Assembly (NCBI RefSeq): GCF_030286555.1
Contig: NZ_JASVWF010000001.1
Location: 1,178,001 to 1,242,000 of the forward strand
Source of the DNA: Actinomycetospora termitidis
Lineage (GTDB): Bacteria; Actinomycetota; Actinomycetes; Mycobacteriales; Pseudonocardiaceae
DNA length: 64,000 nucleotides
Reading direction: 5' to 3'
Position 1 is the stretch's first letter; each line of letters begins with the position of its first letter. The position numbers and the translations under genes were made by a program. A model generated the notes under the pieces. The model was not told where the DNA came from. It saw only the letters and a program-made list of their open reading frames with translations, and did not search any database. This document shows, piece by piece, positions 9,331 through 18,873 of the stretch.

Positions 9331-10509
9331 GTGACCGACGACCGACGGCACACCAGCGGGATCATCGGGGCGATCGCCGGGACGGTGCTGGGCGGGGCGG
9401 CCGCGGCGGGTGCGGTCGGCGCCGGCCGGGCCCGCTCGCGGGTGGTGCGCACGCGCGCCGAGCTCGAGTCCTCCGAGCACGAGCACCCGTCGGAGATCGG
9501 CCTGCTGCCTCGGGGGCGCGAGTCCTCGGTGGCGGCCGACGACGGGACGCGGCTCGCCGTCGAGGAGGTCGAGCCGGTCACGCCGGGGGCACGGCCGGAG
9601 CTCACCGTCGTGCTCGTGCACGGCTTCGCGCTGGACCGGCGCTGCTGGCACTTCCAGCGCCGGATGCTCGCCGAGCTGACCGACCCGGCCGTGCGCGTGG
9701 TGCTCTACGACCAACGGCGGCACGGCCGGTCCGGGCAGTGCTCCGCCCGCGCGTGCACGATCGCCCAGCTCGGGGCCGACCTGGACTCCGTCATCCGGAC
9801 CGTCGCCCCCGAGGGCGACCTCGTGCTCGTCGGCCACTCCATGGGCGGCATGTCGATCATGGCGCTGGCCGAGCGGCACCCAGCGCTGTTCCGGGACCGG
9901 GTGCTCGGCGTCGCGCTGGTCTCGACCTCGGCCGGCGACGTCGGCACCGTCGGGCTGCAGCGCGCCGTGCTCTCGCACCGCAACCCCACCGTGAACGTCC
10001 TCGGACGGCTCGCGCACTGGCGCCCGGAGACCGTGGACCGGATCCGGCGTCTCGGCGGCAACGCGATGTGGGCCGCGGTGCGGCGCATGTCGTTCGGCGA
10101 CCCGGACGTCGAGCCGGCGCTGGTCGACCTCGTCGACCGCACGATCGCCGGCACCGCGCTCGACGTCCTGACCTCGTTCGCGAACACCCTCTCCACGCAC
10201 GACCGCAAGGCGGCCCTGCGCGGGCTGTCGCAGTGCGAGGTGCTGGTGGCGGCCGGGACCGAGGACCGCATGATCCCGTACGCGCACTCCGAGGTGATCG
10301 CCGCCGAGCTGCCGCGGGCGGAGCTGCTGCCGCTGGAGGGCGCCGGGCACATGGCGATGCTGGAGCAGCCCGGCGAGCTGGACGCCGCGCTGCTGGAGCT
10401 CCTGCGCCGGTGCACCCACCGCAGCCAGGTCCTGCGCCGCCTGCGTCCGCAGGCCGACGAGGCCGGCTCCCGCCGCTCGCGGCTGCGCCGACCCCGACGC
10501 CGGGCGTGA
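9331..10509 (+). CDS. Alpha/beta hydrolase with N-terminal membrane segment
   Basis: A 392-residue protein. Residues 10-27 are Ala/Gly-rich and hydrophobic (I-I-G-A-I-A-G-T-V-L-G-G) and may be a membrane anchor. The hydrolase domain starts near residue 75, with H-G-F-A-L-D oxyanion loop, the nucleophile elbow G-H-S-M-G-G near residue 170, an A-G-T-E-D-R-M-I acid loop and G-A-G-H-M near residue 335. The last ~30 residues are very basic (many Arg). Such hydrolases commonly lie next to alr in actinobacteria; the substrate is unknown. A 12-codon ORF (9296-9334) ends in a GTGA overlap with this start. The stop overlaps the GTG of rimI. Confidence 0.9.
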   Translation: MTDDRRHTSGIIGAIAGTVLGGAAAAGAVGAGRARSRVVRTRAELESSEHEHPSEIGLLPRGRESSVAADDGTRLAVEEVEPVTPGARPELTVVLVHGFALDRRCWHFQRRMLAELTDPAVRVVLYDQRRHGRSGQCSARACTIAQLGADLDSVIRTVAPEGDLVLVGHSMGGMSIMALAERHPALFRDRVLGVALVSTSAGDVGTVGLQRAVLSHRNPTVNVLGRLAHWRPETVDRIRRLGGNAMWAAVRRMSFGDPDVEPALVDLVDRTIAGTALDVLTSFANTLSTHDRKAALRGLSQCEVLVAAGTEDRMIPYAHSEVIAAELPRAELLPLEGAGHMAMLEQPGELDAALLELLRRCTHRSQVLRRLRPQADEAGSRRSRLRRPRRRA

Positions 10510-11003
10510 CCGACGCGCCGGCGTGGGTGCTCGACGCCCTGACACCGGACGACGCTCCGGAGTGCGCGCGGCTCGAGGCGGTCCTGTTCCCGGGCGACGA
10601 CCCGTGGAGCGCGTCCGCATTCACCTCGGAACTGCACGCGGGGCACCCCTACTACGCGGCACGCGTCGCGGACCGGCTCGTCGGGTACGCGGGCGTCGCG
10701 CTGCTGCCGGCGCCGGCCTTCTCCCGGGAGCCGGCCGAGGCCGAGGTGCACACGATCGGGGTGGATCCGGACGTCCAGGGGCACGGGATCGGGCGGGCCC
10801 TGCTGCGGGCGCTCCTCGGCCGCGCCGACGCGATCGGGGCGGTCACCTTCCTCGAGGTGCGCACCGACAACGGGCCCGCGCTGGACCTCTACCGGTCCGA
10901 GGGCTTCGAGGTGGTGGGCACCCGGCGGCGGTACTACGCGAGCGGGGCGGACGCGTACACGATGCGCCGCGAGTCGACGACGCACCGGGCCGACCCTCGT
11001 TGA
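10506..11003 (+). CDS. rimI: GNAT acetyltransferase, ribosomal protein S18 N-acetyltransferase type
   Basis: A 165-residue GNAT protein with the acetyl-CoA-binding motif [14 protein letters not shown] (about residues 81-94), F-L-E-V-R-T-D-N and [17 protein letters not shown], which is the RimI signature. RimI acetylates the N-terminal alanine of ribosomal protein S18. Its position just before groES is the mycobacterial one, but the usual neighbours tsaE, tsaB (upstream) and tsaD (downstream) are absent here. Start GTG overlaps the hydrolase stop by four bases. The groES promoter begins at its stop codon. Confidence 0.92.
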   Translation: MTDAPAWVLDALTPDDAPECARLEAVLFPGDDPWSASAFTSELHAGHPYYAARVADRLVGYAGVALLPAPAFSREPAEAEVHTIGVDPDVQGHGIGRALLRALLGRADAIGAVTFLEVRTDNGPALDLYRSEGFEVVGTRRRYYASGADAYTMRRESTTHRADPR

Positions 11004-11029
11004 TGGATTGGCACTCGCGGCGGTAGAGT
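11000..11029 (+). promoter_or_regulatory. groES promoter
   Basis: A -35 TTGATG at 11000-11005 and a -10 TAGAGT at 11024-11029 are separated by 18 bases. The -35 overlaps the rimI stop codon, and the -10 lies inside the right half of the CIRCE operator, so a bound repressor would cover the promoter. The transcript would carry a leader of about 110 bases before groES. Confidence 0.75.
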
Positions 11030-11034
11030 GCCAA
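11008..11034. promoter_or_regulatory. CIRCE operator (HrcA site)
   Basis: TTGGCACTC-N9-GAGTGCCAA is a perfect 9-bp inverted repeat with a 9-base spacer, matching the CIRCE consensus except for A to G and the complementary C at the third positions of the arms. HrcA binds this element to repress groESL at normal temperature. Confidence 0.95.
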
Positions 11035-11145
11035 CCGAACGGCACCGGAGCCGGCCCGGCACCCGCGACGGCGGGTCGGACCTCCTGGCGTCGTCACCCA
11101 CCCATCCAGATACCCAGCTGGACCCCTGATCGTGGAGGTCATCCC

Positions 11146-11442
11146 GTGGCGAGCGTGAACATCAAGCCGCTCGAGGACAAGCTCGTGGTGCAGGCCTCTG
11201 AGGCCGAGACCACGACCGCGTCCGGCATCGTCATCCCGGACACCGCGAAGGAGAAGCCGCAGGAGGGCAAGGTCCTCGCGGTGGGACCGGGCCGCGTCGA
11301 CGACAACGGCAACCGCATCCCGCTCGACGTCGCCGTCGGCGACGTCGTCATCTTCTCGAAGTACGGCGGCACCGAGGTCAAGTACAACGGGGAGGACTAC
11401 CTCATCCTCTCCTCGCGTGACGTCCTGGCGGTCGTCAACTAA
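11146..11442 (+). CDS. groES: Co-chaperonin GroES
   Basis: A 98-residue 10-kDa chaperonin that caps GroEL. The N-terminal I-K-P-L-E-D-K, the mobile loop (residues ~18-33, T-A-S-G-I-V-I-P), G-K-V-L-A-V-G-P-G and Y-G-G-T-E-V-K are all present. GTG at 11146 follows a GTGGAGG ribosome-binding site. It is transcribed from the CIRCE-controlled promoter and followed 87 bases later by groEL. Confidence 0.98.
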   Translation: MASVNIKPLEDKLVVQASEAETTTASGIVIPDTAKEKPQEGKVLAVGPGRVDDNGNRIPLDVAVGDVVIFSKYGGTEVKYNGEDYLILSSRDVLAVVN

Positions 11443-11459
11443 GCACCGCAGGCAGAGCC

Positions 11460-11500
11460 ACCGCCCCGGTGATCCCGACAGTCCGGGGTCCCGGGGCGGT
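11460..11500 (+). ncRNA. Stem-loop between groES and groEL
   Basis: ACCGCCCCGG at 11460-11469 pairs perfectly with CCGGGGCGGT at 11491-11500. Lying between two co-regulated genes, it may partly terminate or mark a processing site that changes the groES:groEL ratio. There is no U-tract. The functional role is inference. Confidence 0.5.
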
Positions 11501-11529
11501 CGCATGTCCGGAGCACGAAAGGACCGGTA

Positions 11530-13158
11530 GTGCCCAAGCAGATCACGTTCGACGAGACCGCCCGTCGCGCCCTCGAGCGCGGCGTGGACCAGCTGGCGGC
11601 GGCGGTGAAGGTGACCCTCGGTCCGCGGGGGCGCCACGTCGTGCTGGACAAGAAGTTCGGTGGGCCGACGATCACCAACGACGGCGTCACCATCGCGCGC
11701 GAGATCGAGCTCGACGACCCGTTCGAGAACCTCGGCGTGCAGCTCGCCAAGACCGCGGCCACCAAGACCAACGACGTCGCCGGTGACGGCACGACGACGG
11801 CCACGGTGCTCGCCCAGGCGCTCGTCTCCGAGGGCCTGCGCAACCTCGCGGCGGGTGCGAACCCGACCGCGCTCGGCGCCGGCATGGCCGCCGCCGCCGA
11901 GAAGGTCACCGAGGTGCTGCGCGCGCAGGCCACCCCGGTGGACGGCAAGCGGGGCATCGCCTCGGTCGGCGCGGTCGCCTCGCGCGACCAGGAGATCGGC
12001 GACCTCATCGGCGAGGCCATGGAGAAGGTCGGTGAGGACGGGGTCATCACCATCGAGGAGGCCTCGACGCTCGCCACCGAGCTCGAGGTCACCGAGGGCC
12101 TGCAGTTCGACAAGGGCTACCTCTCGCCGTACTTCGTCACCGACGGCGAGTCGATGGAGGCCGTGCTCGAGGACGCCCACGTCCTGCTGCACCGCGAGAA
12201 GATCAGCTCGATCCAGGACCTCCTCCCGCTGCTGGAGAAGGTCGTGGAGTCCGGCAAGCCGCTGCTGGTCGTCGCGGAGGACCTCGAGGGCGAGGCGCTC
12301 TCGACGGTCGTCGTGAACGCCATCCGCAAGACGCTGCGGATCTGCGCGGTCAAGGCGCCGTTCTTCGGGGACCGCCGCAAGGCCTTCCTCGACGACCTCG
12401 CCGCCGCGACCGGCGCCACGGTGATCAACCCCGAGATCGGCCTCAAGCTCTCCGAGGCCGGCCTGGACGCGCTCGGCACCGTCCGGCGCGCCGTGGTCAC
12501 CAAGGACGCCACGACGCTGGTCGAGGGCGGCGGGGACAAGGCCGCCGTCGAGGGCCGCGTCCAGCAGATCCGCCGCGAGATCGAGGACACCGACTCCGAC
12601 TGGGACCGCGAGAAGCTGCAGGAGCGGCTGGCGAAGCTCGCCGGCGGCGTCGCGGTCATCAAGGTCGGGGCGGCCACCGAGACCGAGCTCAAGGAGCGCA
12701 AGCACCGCATCGAGGATGCGGTGGCGGCGACCCGGGCCGCGGTCGAGGAGGGCATCGTCCCCGGTGGGGGTGCGGCGCTCCTGCACGCCTCCGCGGAGCT
12801 CGAGGGCGGTCTGGGGCGCACCGGCGACGAGGCCACGGGCGTCGCCCTGGTCCGCCGGGCGCTGTCCGCGCCGCTCAAGGCCATCGCGTCGAACGCGGGC
12901 CTGGAGGGCTCCGTCGTCGCGGCCAAGGTGGCCGACGGCGGCTGGGGCGTCGGGTACGACGCCGCGGCCGGGAGCTACGGCGACCTGATGGCGACCGGGA
13001 TCATCGACCCGGTCAAGGTCACCCGCTCCGCGCTGGAGAACGCGGTGTCGATCGCGCGCATGGTCCTCACGACCGAGTCCGCGATCGTCGACAAGCCCGA
13101 GGAGGAGGCCCCCGAGGCCGCCGGTGGCCACGGCCACGGGCACGGCCACGGGCACTGA
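11530..13158 (+). CDS. groEL: Chaperonin GroEL1 with His-rich tail
   Basis: A 542-residue 60-kDa chaperonin. The ATP-binding [10 protein letters not shown] and the D-G-T-T-T-A motif are near residues 26-36 and 85-90, and the C-terminal V-P-G-G-G-A-A signature is near 412. Instead of the Gly-Gly-Met tail of E. coli GroEL it ends in alternating Gly-His (five His in the last nine residues), the hallmark of actinobacterial GroEL1, which can bind metal. GTG at 11530 follows GAAAGGACCG. No second groEL is in the window; GroEL1-type genes usually coexist with a housekeeping groEL2 elsewhere. Confidence 0.97.
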   Translation: MPKQITFDETARRALERGVDQLAAAVKVTLGPRGRHVVLDKKFGGPTITNDGVTIAREIELDDPFENLGVQLAKTAATKTNDVAGDGTTTATVLAQALVSEGLRNLAAGANPTALGAGMAAAAEKVTEVLRAQATPVDGKRGIASVGAVASRDQEIGDLIGEAMEKVGEDGVITIEEASTLATELEVTEGLQFDKGYLSPYFVTDGESMEAVLEDAHVLLHREKISSIQDLLPLLEKVVESGKPLLVVAEDLEGEALSTVVVNAIRKTLRICAVKAPFFGDRRKAFLDDLAAATGATVINPEIGLKLSEAGLDALGTVRRAVVTKDATTLVEGGGDKAAVEGRVQQIRREIEDTDSDWDREKLQERLAKLAGGVAVIKVGAATETELKERKHRIEDAVAATRAAVEEGIVPGGGAALLHASAELEGGLGRTGDEATGVALVRRALSAPLKAIASNAGLEGSVVAAKVADGGWGVGYDAAAGSYGDLMATGIIDPVKVTRSALENAVSIARMVLTTESAIVDKPEEEAPEAAGGHGHGHGHGH

Positions 13159-13170
13159 GTCCCCGCGCGC

Positions 13171-13210
13171 GACGACGGGCCCGGCCGCCTCGGCGACCGG
13201 GCCCGTCGTC
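13171..13210 (+). terminator. groEL terminator hairpin
   Basis: A perfect 14-bp stem (13171-13184 with 13197-13210) and 12-base loop begins 12 bases after the groEL stop. The stem is almost all G-C. No U-run follows. Confidence 0.8.
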
Positions 13211-13226
13211 GTGTCGGTCGGCCCAC

Positions 13227-13295
13227 CCCCGGAACGAACGAACGGCACCCTCGCAGCTTCTACGTGCGCGAGAGTGCCGTTCGTTCGTTCCGGGG
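13227..13295. terminator. Long hairpin between convergent groEL and whiB3
   Basis: A 22-bp perfect inverted repeat (13227-13248 with 13274-13295) encloses a further 5-bp CTCGC/GCGAG pair. The arms contain three GAAC-type 4-base repeats (GAACGAACGAAC, with complement on the other side). It lies between two convergent genes and is probably a bidirectional terminator; the repetitive arm is unusual. Confidence 0.7.
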
Positions 13296-13313
13296 CGGGC
13301 TGACCCGCCGATC

Positions 13314-13613
13314 TCAGCGGATCACGATGTCCTGGATCCGGCCGCGGGACCGTGAGCCGGTCCGCTCGGACTCCGACAGCCCGCCCCAGATGCCGTAGGG
13401 CTCGCCCGCCGCGAGCGCGTGCCGACGGCACGGCTCCATGACCGGACAGCCCTCGCACACGGCCTTCGCGCGACGCTCCCGGCTGGCCCGGGCCGGGCCG
13501 CGCTCGCCGTCGGGGTGGAAGAAGAACGCGCTGTCCATGCCACGGCACGCGGCGTGCAGCTGCCAGTCCCAGAGATCGGCGTTGGGGCCGGGGAGTCGAC
13601 GGACGTCGGCCAT
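13314..13613 (-). CDS. whiB3: WhiB-family iron-sulfur regulator, WhiB3 type
   Basis: A 99-residue WhiB protein. Four cysteines at 23, 53, 56 and 62 (C-x29-C-x2-C-x5-C) bind a 4Fe-4S cluster, and G-I-W-G-G-L at residues 74-79 is the beta-turn that meets the principal sigma factor. The opening L-P-G-P-N-A-D and D-S-A-F-F-F-H-P-D-G-E-R-G resemble mycobacterial WhiB3, and the location opposite groEL1 is the same. In mycobacteria WhiB3 senses redox state. The ATG at 13613 is preferred because a GAGGAGG site lies eight bases before it; an in-frame GTG at 13622 overlaps that site. Confidence 0.95.
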   Translation of the reverse strand: MADVRRLPGPNADLWDWQLHAACRGMDSAFFFHPDGERGPARASRERRAKAVCEGCPVMEPCRRHALAAGEPYGIWGGLSESERTGSRSRGRIQDIVIR

Positions 13614-14235
13614 CTCGACCACCTCCTCGTCCTGACGTGGGTGGTGGTCCGGCGCGGGGCGCGGTCTCGTCCACGCCCCGACGTCACCCCACCACGCGGG
13701 TGGGCCCGTCCGATAATCACCGTCCGTGCCTGCGGCCGCGCGCAGGGCGACCGTGTGGCGACCCTATGACCGGCGAGCAGGGCGGGACAAGGGATTCGAT
13801 TGTGAGCCGTGCCCATCTCGCGCGACCGAGTGTCGGTCGTCCGGATGCGCGACACGGCGCGCCGATCACACCGGTCGTCGAATCCGGTGCGTGACAAGAC
13901 TTGCCGAAACGACCACCATCCGTGATCATTCACTGAGCACTCCGTGTTCGGTGCTCCGTGTGGGTGGCGGGGCGGCCTGTCGGAGTGGAGGGTTCGCCGT
14001 GACCGGGCGGGCCCGGTTCCGTTGGACAGGAGGGGGAACGGACGGTGCACGCCACGTCGCAGGACGCGGACGCTCGTCCGGTCGCCGCAGCACCACCGTG
14101 TGAGGAGCAGGCATGGCACCGGTCGTCGATCCGGCGCGGGAAAACCGCGGATCCGACTCAAGCCGGGGCGGCGTCGCGCCGATGACCGGTAGTGCCCGCC
14201 AAGCGACTGCAGGAACGCTGCAGGGAGGAACTTCC
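13614..14235. other. Long regulatory intergenic region between divergent whiB3 and bldM-like gene
   Basis: These 622 bases are less GC-biased than the surroundings, as expected for a promoter region serving two developmental or redox regulators. One small ORF stands out: GTG 14045 to TGA 14185 (46 codons) is preceded by an AGGAGGGGG site at nine bases, but its third-position GC (about 70 %) is well below that of real genes here, so I do not call it. The ribosome-binding site of the bldM-like gene (GGGAGG at 14223-14228) lies at the end. No other element is clear. Confidence 0.5.
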
Positions 14236-14832
14236 GTGACCACGGTCCTGATCTGCGACGACCGCCGCAGCGTGCGTGAGGGACTGACCCGCGTCATGTC
14301 GGCCGTGCCGGGCGTCCACCGCATCGACTGCGTCGCCCACGGCGACGAGCTGCTCACCCGCTTCTCCCGGCAGAGCGTCGACGTCGTCCTCGTGGGGACC
14401 CAGCGCGCCGTGCCGACCGGGGTCGAGGCGACCCGACGGCTCGTGGCCGCGCACCCCCAGGCGAACGTCATCGTCTTCGGCGCGCCCGACGACTCGGGCA
14501 GCATCGCCGCCGCGATCGCCGGTGGAGCGCGCGGGTACCTCCGGTGGGACGCCTCCCGGCCCGAGCTCGTGGCCGCGCTCGCGCACACCCTCGCCAGCAC
14601 CTCCGTGCCGGCACCGCGCACGCCCTCGGACACCGGCGTGCAGCTCACCGAGCGCGAGCTGCAGGTGCTGCGCGGGATGGCGCAGGGCAAGAGCAACGGC
14701 CAGATCGGCCGCGAGCTCTACCTGTCCGAGGACACCGTGAAGACCCACGCCCGCCGGCTGTTCCGCAAGCTGGGGGTCCGTGACCGGGCGCAGGCCGTGG
14801 CGCACGGTTTCCGCCGGGGCCTGGTCTCCTGA
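14236..14832 (+). CDS. BldM-like LuxR response regulator with degenerate phosphorylation site
   Basis: A 198-residue protein with an N-terminal receiver-like domain (1-120) and a C-terminal LuxR helix-turn-helix (L-T-E-R-E-L-Q-V-L-R-G near 136, K-T-H-A-R-R-L-F-R-K-L near 170). Its place beside the SigD/ShbA sigma gene is that of bldM in Streptomyces. The acidic pocket residues D8 and D9 remain, but the phospho-acceptor position 54 is glycine (D-V-V-L-V-G-T-Q), and the conserved Thr and Lys are also replaced, so normal phosphorylation is not possible. It probably acts as an orphan, ligand- or partner-controlled regulator. GTG at 14236 has GGGAGG seven bases upstream. Confidence 0.9.
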   Translation: MTTVLICDDRRSVREGLTRVMSAVPGVHRIDCVAHGDELLTRFSRQSVDVVLVGTQRAVPTGVEATRRLVAAHPQANVIVFGAPDDSGSIAAAIAGGARGYLRWDASRPELVAALAHTLASTSVPAPRTPSDTGVQLTERELQVLRGMAQGKSNGQIGRELYLSEDTVKTHARRLFRKLGVRDRAQAVAHGFRRGLVS

Positions 14833-15236
14833 CCGCCCGGCCCCGTCCCGTCCAGCCCGGCCGGCCAGGAGTCGGAACGGGCGCCGGGGCGTACCCCGCG
14901 TATCCCACCCACCCGCCGTCGGGGGAGCCGCCGCAGAGCCCGCCCGTCGGCTCGCCGCTGCCGCCCGGTGCGATGTCCGACGACACGCCGACTCCGGCGA
15001 TCGGCACGCCGCGTGCCTCCCATCGCGCCGCCGATCGCTGGCGTGTGCCGGATCGGGGGAACCCGACCGCAGGACATGGCGCGGTCCGTCCGGGGGGACG
15101 GTACGGTGACCCCTCCGGGTCACCGGCTCCGTGGGACGGCACCGCACACACCGCCTCCGCGGAGGAGGTGGCTCGTCGGACCGAGGTGGACCTGCGGGTC
15201 ACACCGCCGCGCGTAACGCCGGGGCCACGGGGAGCG
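14833..15236 (+). other. Intergenic region before sigD
   Basis: These 404 bases carry no supported gene. An open frame continuous with sigD reaches back to ATG 14973, but the added 88 residues are Arg/Pro/Gly-rich and unlike sigma factors. The block holds a perfect 8-bp hairpin GGTGACCC-CTCC-GGGTCACC at 15105-15124, overlapping a TACGGT (15102-15107) that could be a -10 element; this pairing of a palindrome with a promoter-like hexamer may be an operator for sigD. Confidence 0.4.
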
Positions 15237-15815
15237 ATGACCGAGTCAGGGAACGACCTCGAGAGGCTGGTGGCCGCCGCGAACGACGGCGACCGTTCAG
15301 CTCTCAATCGTGTCCTCGCGATCATCCGACCGCTCGTCGTGCGCTACTGCCGCGCGAGGATCGGCCGGCAGGAACGGTCGTCGGTCTCGGCCGACGACGT
15401 GGCCCAGGAGGTGTGCCTCGCCGTGCTGACCGCACTGCCCGGCTACCGGGACCAGGGCCGCCCGTTCCTCGCCTTCGTCTACGGGATCGCGGCGCACAAG
15501 GTGGTCGACGCCCATCGCTCGGTGGCGCGGAACCGATCCGAACCCGTCTCCGAGCTGCCCGAGGAACTGGACCCGTACGACGGTCCGGAGCAGCGTGCGA
15601 TGAACGGTGCTCTGTCCGTCCAGATGGGTCAACTGCTCGACACGCTGCCCCCCAAACAGAGGGAAATCCTCGTGCTGCGTGTCGTCGTTGGTCTCTCGGC
15701 GGAGGAAACCGCGGAAGCGGTTGAATCCACACCCGGAGCGGTCCGGGTGGCTCAGCACCGCGCACTGTCGAAGCTGCGGACCGCCGTGTCCGCGATCTCG
15801 GAAGAGGTGAGTTAG
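15237..15815 (+). CDS. sigD: ECF sigma factor SigD/ShbA
   Basis: A 192-residue ECF sigma factor. Region 2 holds S-A-D-D-V-A-Q-E-V-C-L and R-P-F-L-A-F-V-Y-G-I-A-A-H-K-V; region 4 holds L-P-P-K-Q-R-E-I-L-V-L-R-V-V-V-G-L-S-A-E-E-T-A and G-A-V-R-V-A-Q-H-R. These closely match mycobacterial SigD and Streptomyces ShbA. The ATG at 15237 gives a normal length but has only a close GGGGAG before it; upstream in-frame starts cannot be excluded. Its TAG is directly followed by the GTG of the anti-sigma gene with no spacing, so the pair is coupled. In Streptomyces, ShbA transcribes the gene for the principal sigma factor HrdB. Confidence 0.95.
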   Translation: MTESGNDLERLVAAANDGDRSALNRVLAIIRPLVVRYCRARIGRQERSSVSADDVAQEVCLAVLTALPGYRDQGRPFLAFVYGIAAHKVVDAHRSVARNRSEPVSELPEELDPYDGPEQRAMNGALSVQMGQLLDTLPPKQREILVLRVVVGLSAEETAEAVESTPGAVRVAQHRALSKLRTAVSAISEEVS

Positions 15816-16694
15816 GTGGGTGGTCACCGCGCTTTCGGTGCGGGTGACGATCTGGTCGACGGGCCGGTGGACCTCGCCGCCGTCCGTGCCGACGACGCCC
15901 TGCTCGACGCGATCGCCGGCGGGACGGTCAGCGGCGGTGTGGGCCAGGGTGACGTCTTCGGTCGTCCCGGGCAGGACGACGACCATCTGGCCGCGATCCT
16001 CGCCGCGTGGAAGGCCGACATCGAGGCCGAGCCCATGCCCGAGCTGGTGTCGCTCGACGAGGCCGCCGACGCGGTCGAGGCCGGACACGCCGCCCGGGAC
16101 CGTCGTGCCAGTCGCGCCCGGCGCCGTATGCCGTTCGCCGTGGCGGCCGCGGCCATCGCCGTGGCCCTGTCCGGCTTCACGGTCGCGGTGCACTCCGCGC
16201 AGCCGGGCGATGCCATGTTCGGGCTGACGAAGGTCTTCTTCTCCCAGCACGCCGACAACGTGGCCAAGGCCGAGCAGGCCCGCGCCACGATCATCGAGGC
16301 GAACAACGCGATCGCCCGCGGCGACAAGGCCACCGCGCAGTCGCTGCTGCAGAGCGCCGGGACCCAGATCCAGGCGGTGCAGCCCGAGGACCAGCCGGCC
16401 CTCGTGCAGCAGCGTCAGGACGCCCTCAAGTCGCTGGACCCGGCGGGCACCACCCCGCCGTCGTCCTCGACGGCGACCAGCGAGCCCGCGCAGCAGGCCC
16501 CTGCCGAGGAGGGCACGCGCACGAAGCCCCAGCAGAAGCCGGTCGAGCCCGCTCCGGAGAAGGACACGACTTCCGGGTCGGCCGATCCGAGCGGCACGAC
16601 GGACGGAGCCCCGCCCACGGACCAGGACCGGAGCGCGTCCCAGCCGGCCCCGGTGGCGCCGACCACCACGACGCCCGTGTCGCCCGGTAACTGA
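15816..16694 (+). CDS. rsdA: Anti-sigma-D factor RsdA
   Basis: A 292-residue single-pass membrane protein that holds SigD inactive. The N-terminal cytoplasmic part (1-100) contains the sigma-binding segment L-D-A-I-A-G-G and a D-D-D-H-L-A-A-I-L-A-A-W-K helix. One transmembrane helix lies at about 104-125, followed by an extracellular domain with A-E-Q-A-R-A-T-I and a long Pro/Thr/Ser-rich tail. Length and neighbourhood match Rv3413c. Release is expected through regulated proteolysis. It starts at GTG 15816, directly after the sigD stop. Confidence 0.93.
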   Translation: MGGHRAFGAGDDLVDGPVDLAAVRADDALLDAIAGGTVSGGVGQGDVFGRPGQDDDHLAAILAAWKADIEAEPMPELVSLDEAADAVEAGHAARDRRASRARRRMPFAVAAAAIAVALSGFTVAVHSAQPGDAMFGLTKVFFSQHADNVAKAEQARATIIEANNAIARGDKATAQSLLQSAGTQIQAVQPEDQPALVQQRQDALKSLDPAGTTPPSSSTATSEPAQQAPAEEGTRTKPQQKPVEPAPEKDTTSGSADPSGTTDGAPPTDQDRSASQPAPVAPTTTTPVSPGN

Positions 16695-16706
16695 CGCACG
16701 CGACAG

Positions 16707-16740
16707 AAGGGCCCGGCTCCCCTCGGGGAGCCGGGCCCTT
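16707..16740. terminator. Bidirectional terminator after rsdA
   Basis: A perfect 15-bp stem (16707-16721 with 16726-16740) with a four-base CTCG loop. It starts with AA and ends with TT, and lies between the convergent rsdA and DUF5319 genes, so it can serve both strands. Confidence 0.88.
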
Positions 16741-16793
16741 CGTCGTGCACGGGGCGAACCCGACGGCGGGAGGACCCGCCGTCGGGAACGGGG

Positions 16794-17183
16794 TTACTGC
16801 TCGGCGAGCGTCGCGTCCGCGAAGCCGCGGCAGTACTCCCACGTCACGTAGGCCGCCGGGTCCGGGTCGAACGGGGGCTCGTGGGGCCGCATGTGGCCCT
16901 CCTCGAGCAGCTGCTGGAGGCTCGCGCGCAGCAGGTCCCAGTCGTGGAAGTGCTGCTCCTCGCAGTCCTCGCAGTCGACCACGACGCCGCGGATGCCGCG
17001 GGGGGCGAGCAGGGCCTGGAACACCGCCAGGTCCCCGAGGTCGGCGACGACCTCCTCGCGCTCCTCCTCGTCGAGGGGGAGATCCTCCGGGGCGGTCACG
17101 TCGTGCAGTGCGTCGAGCATGCGTGACGGGTCCGACGACGGGTCGCCCGCGAAGGGGTCGGGCGGGAGGGCTTCGTACGGCAC
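16794..17183 (-). CDS. DUF5319 family protein
   Basis: A 129-residue soluble, acidic protein of a family confined to actinobacteria, in the same place as Rv3412 (between sigD/rsdA and guaB2). Visible features are a D-C-E-D-C-E-E-Q-H-F-H-D-W segment (two Cys and two His, about residues 70-82) that could bind metal, a third Cys in Y-C-R-G-F-A, and the N-terminal Y-E-A-L-P-P-D-P-F-A-G-D-P. No enzyme fold is recognised; function unknown. It starts at GTG 17183 and is divergent from guaB. Confidence 0.85.
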   Translation of the reverse strand: MPYEALPPDPFAGDPSSDPSRMLDALHDVTAPEDLPLDEEEREEVVADLGDLAVFQALLAPRGIRGVVVDCEDCEEQHFHDWDLLRASLQQLLEEGHMRPHEPPFDPDPAAYVTWEYCRGFADATLAEQ

Positions 17184-17210
17184 GGCGTCGAACCTACCGG
17201 TCCGGACTAG

Positions 17211-18845
<1,635 letters not shown>

Positions 18846-18873
18846 GCCGGGCCGGAGCCGCAGAGAGGGCACC

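Noticed and set aside
14045-14185. A 46-codon ORF with a strong AGGAGGGGG site before the bldM-like gene
   Set aside because: Third-position GC is about 70 %, below neighbouring genes, and the product has no pattern. It might still be a small leader; mentioned in the intergenic entry only.
14150-14185. WhiG-like promoter (TCAA-N16-GCCGATGA) upstream of the bldM-like gene
   Set aside because: Two mismatches to TAAA-N15-GCCGATAA and wrong spacing; a chance match is likely.
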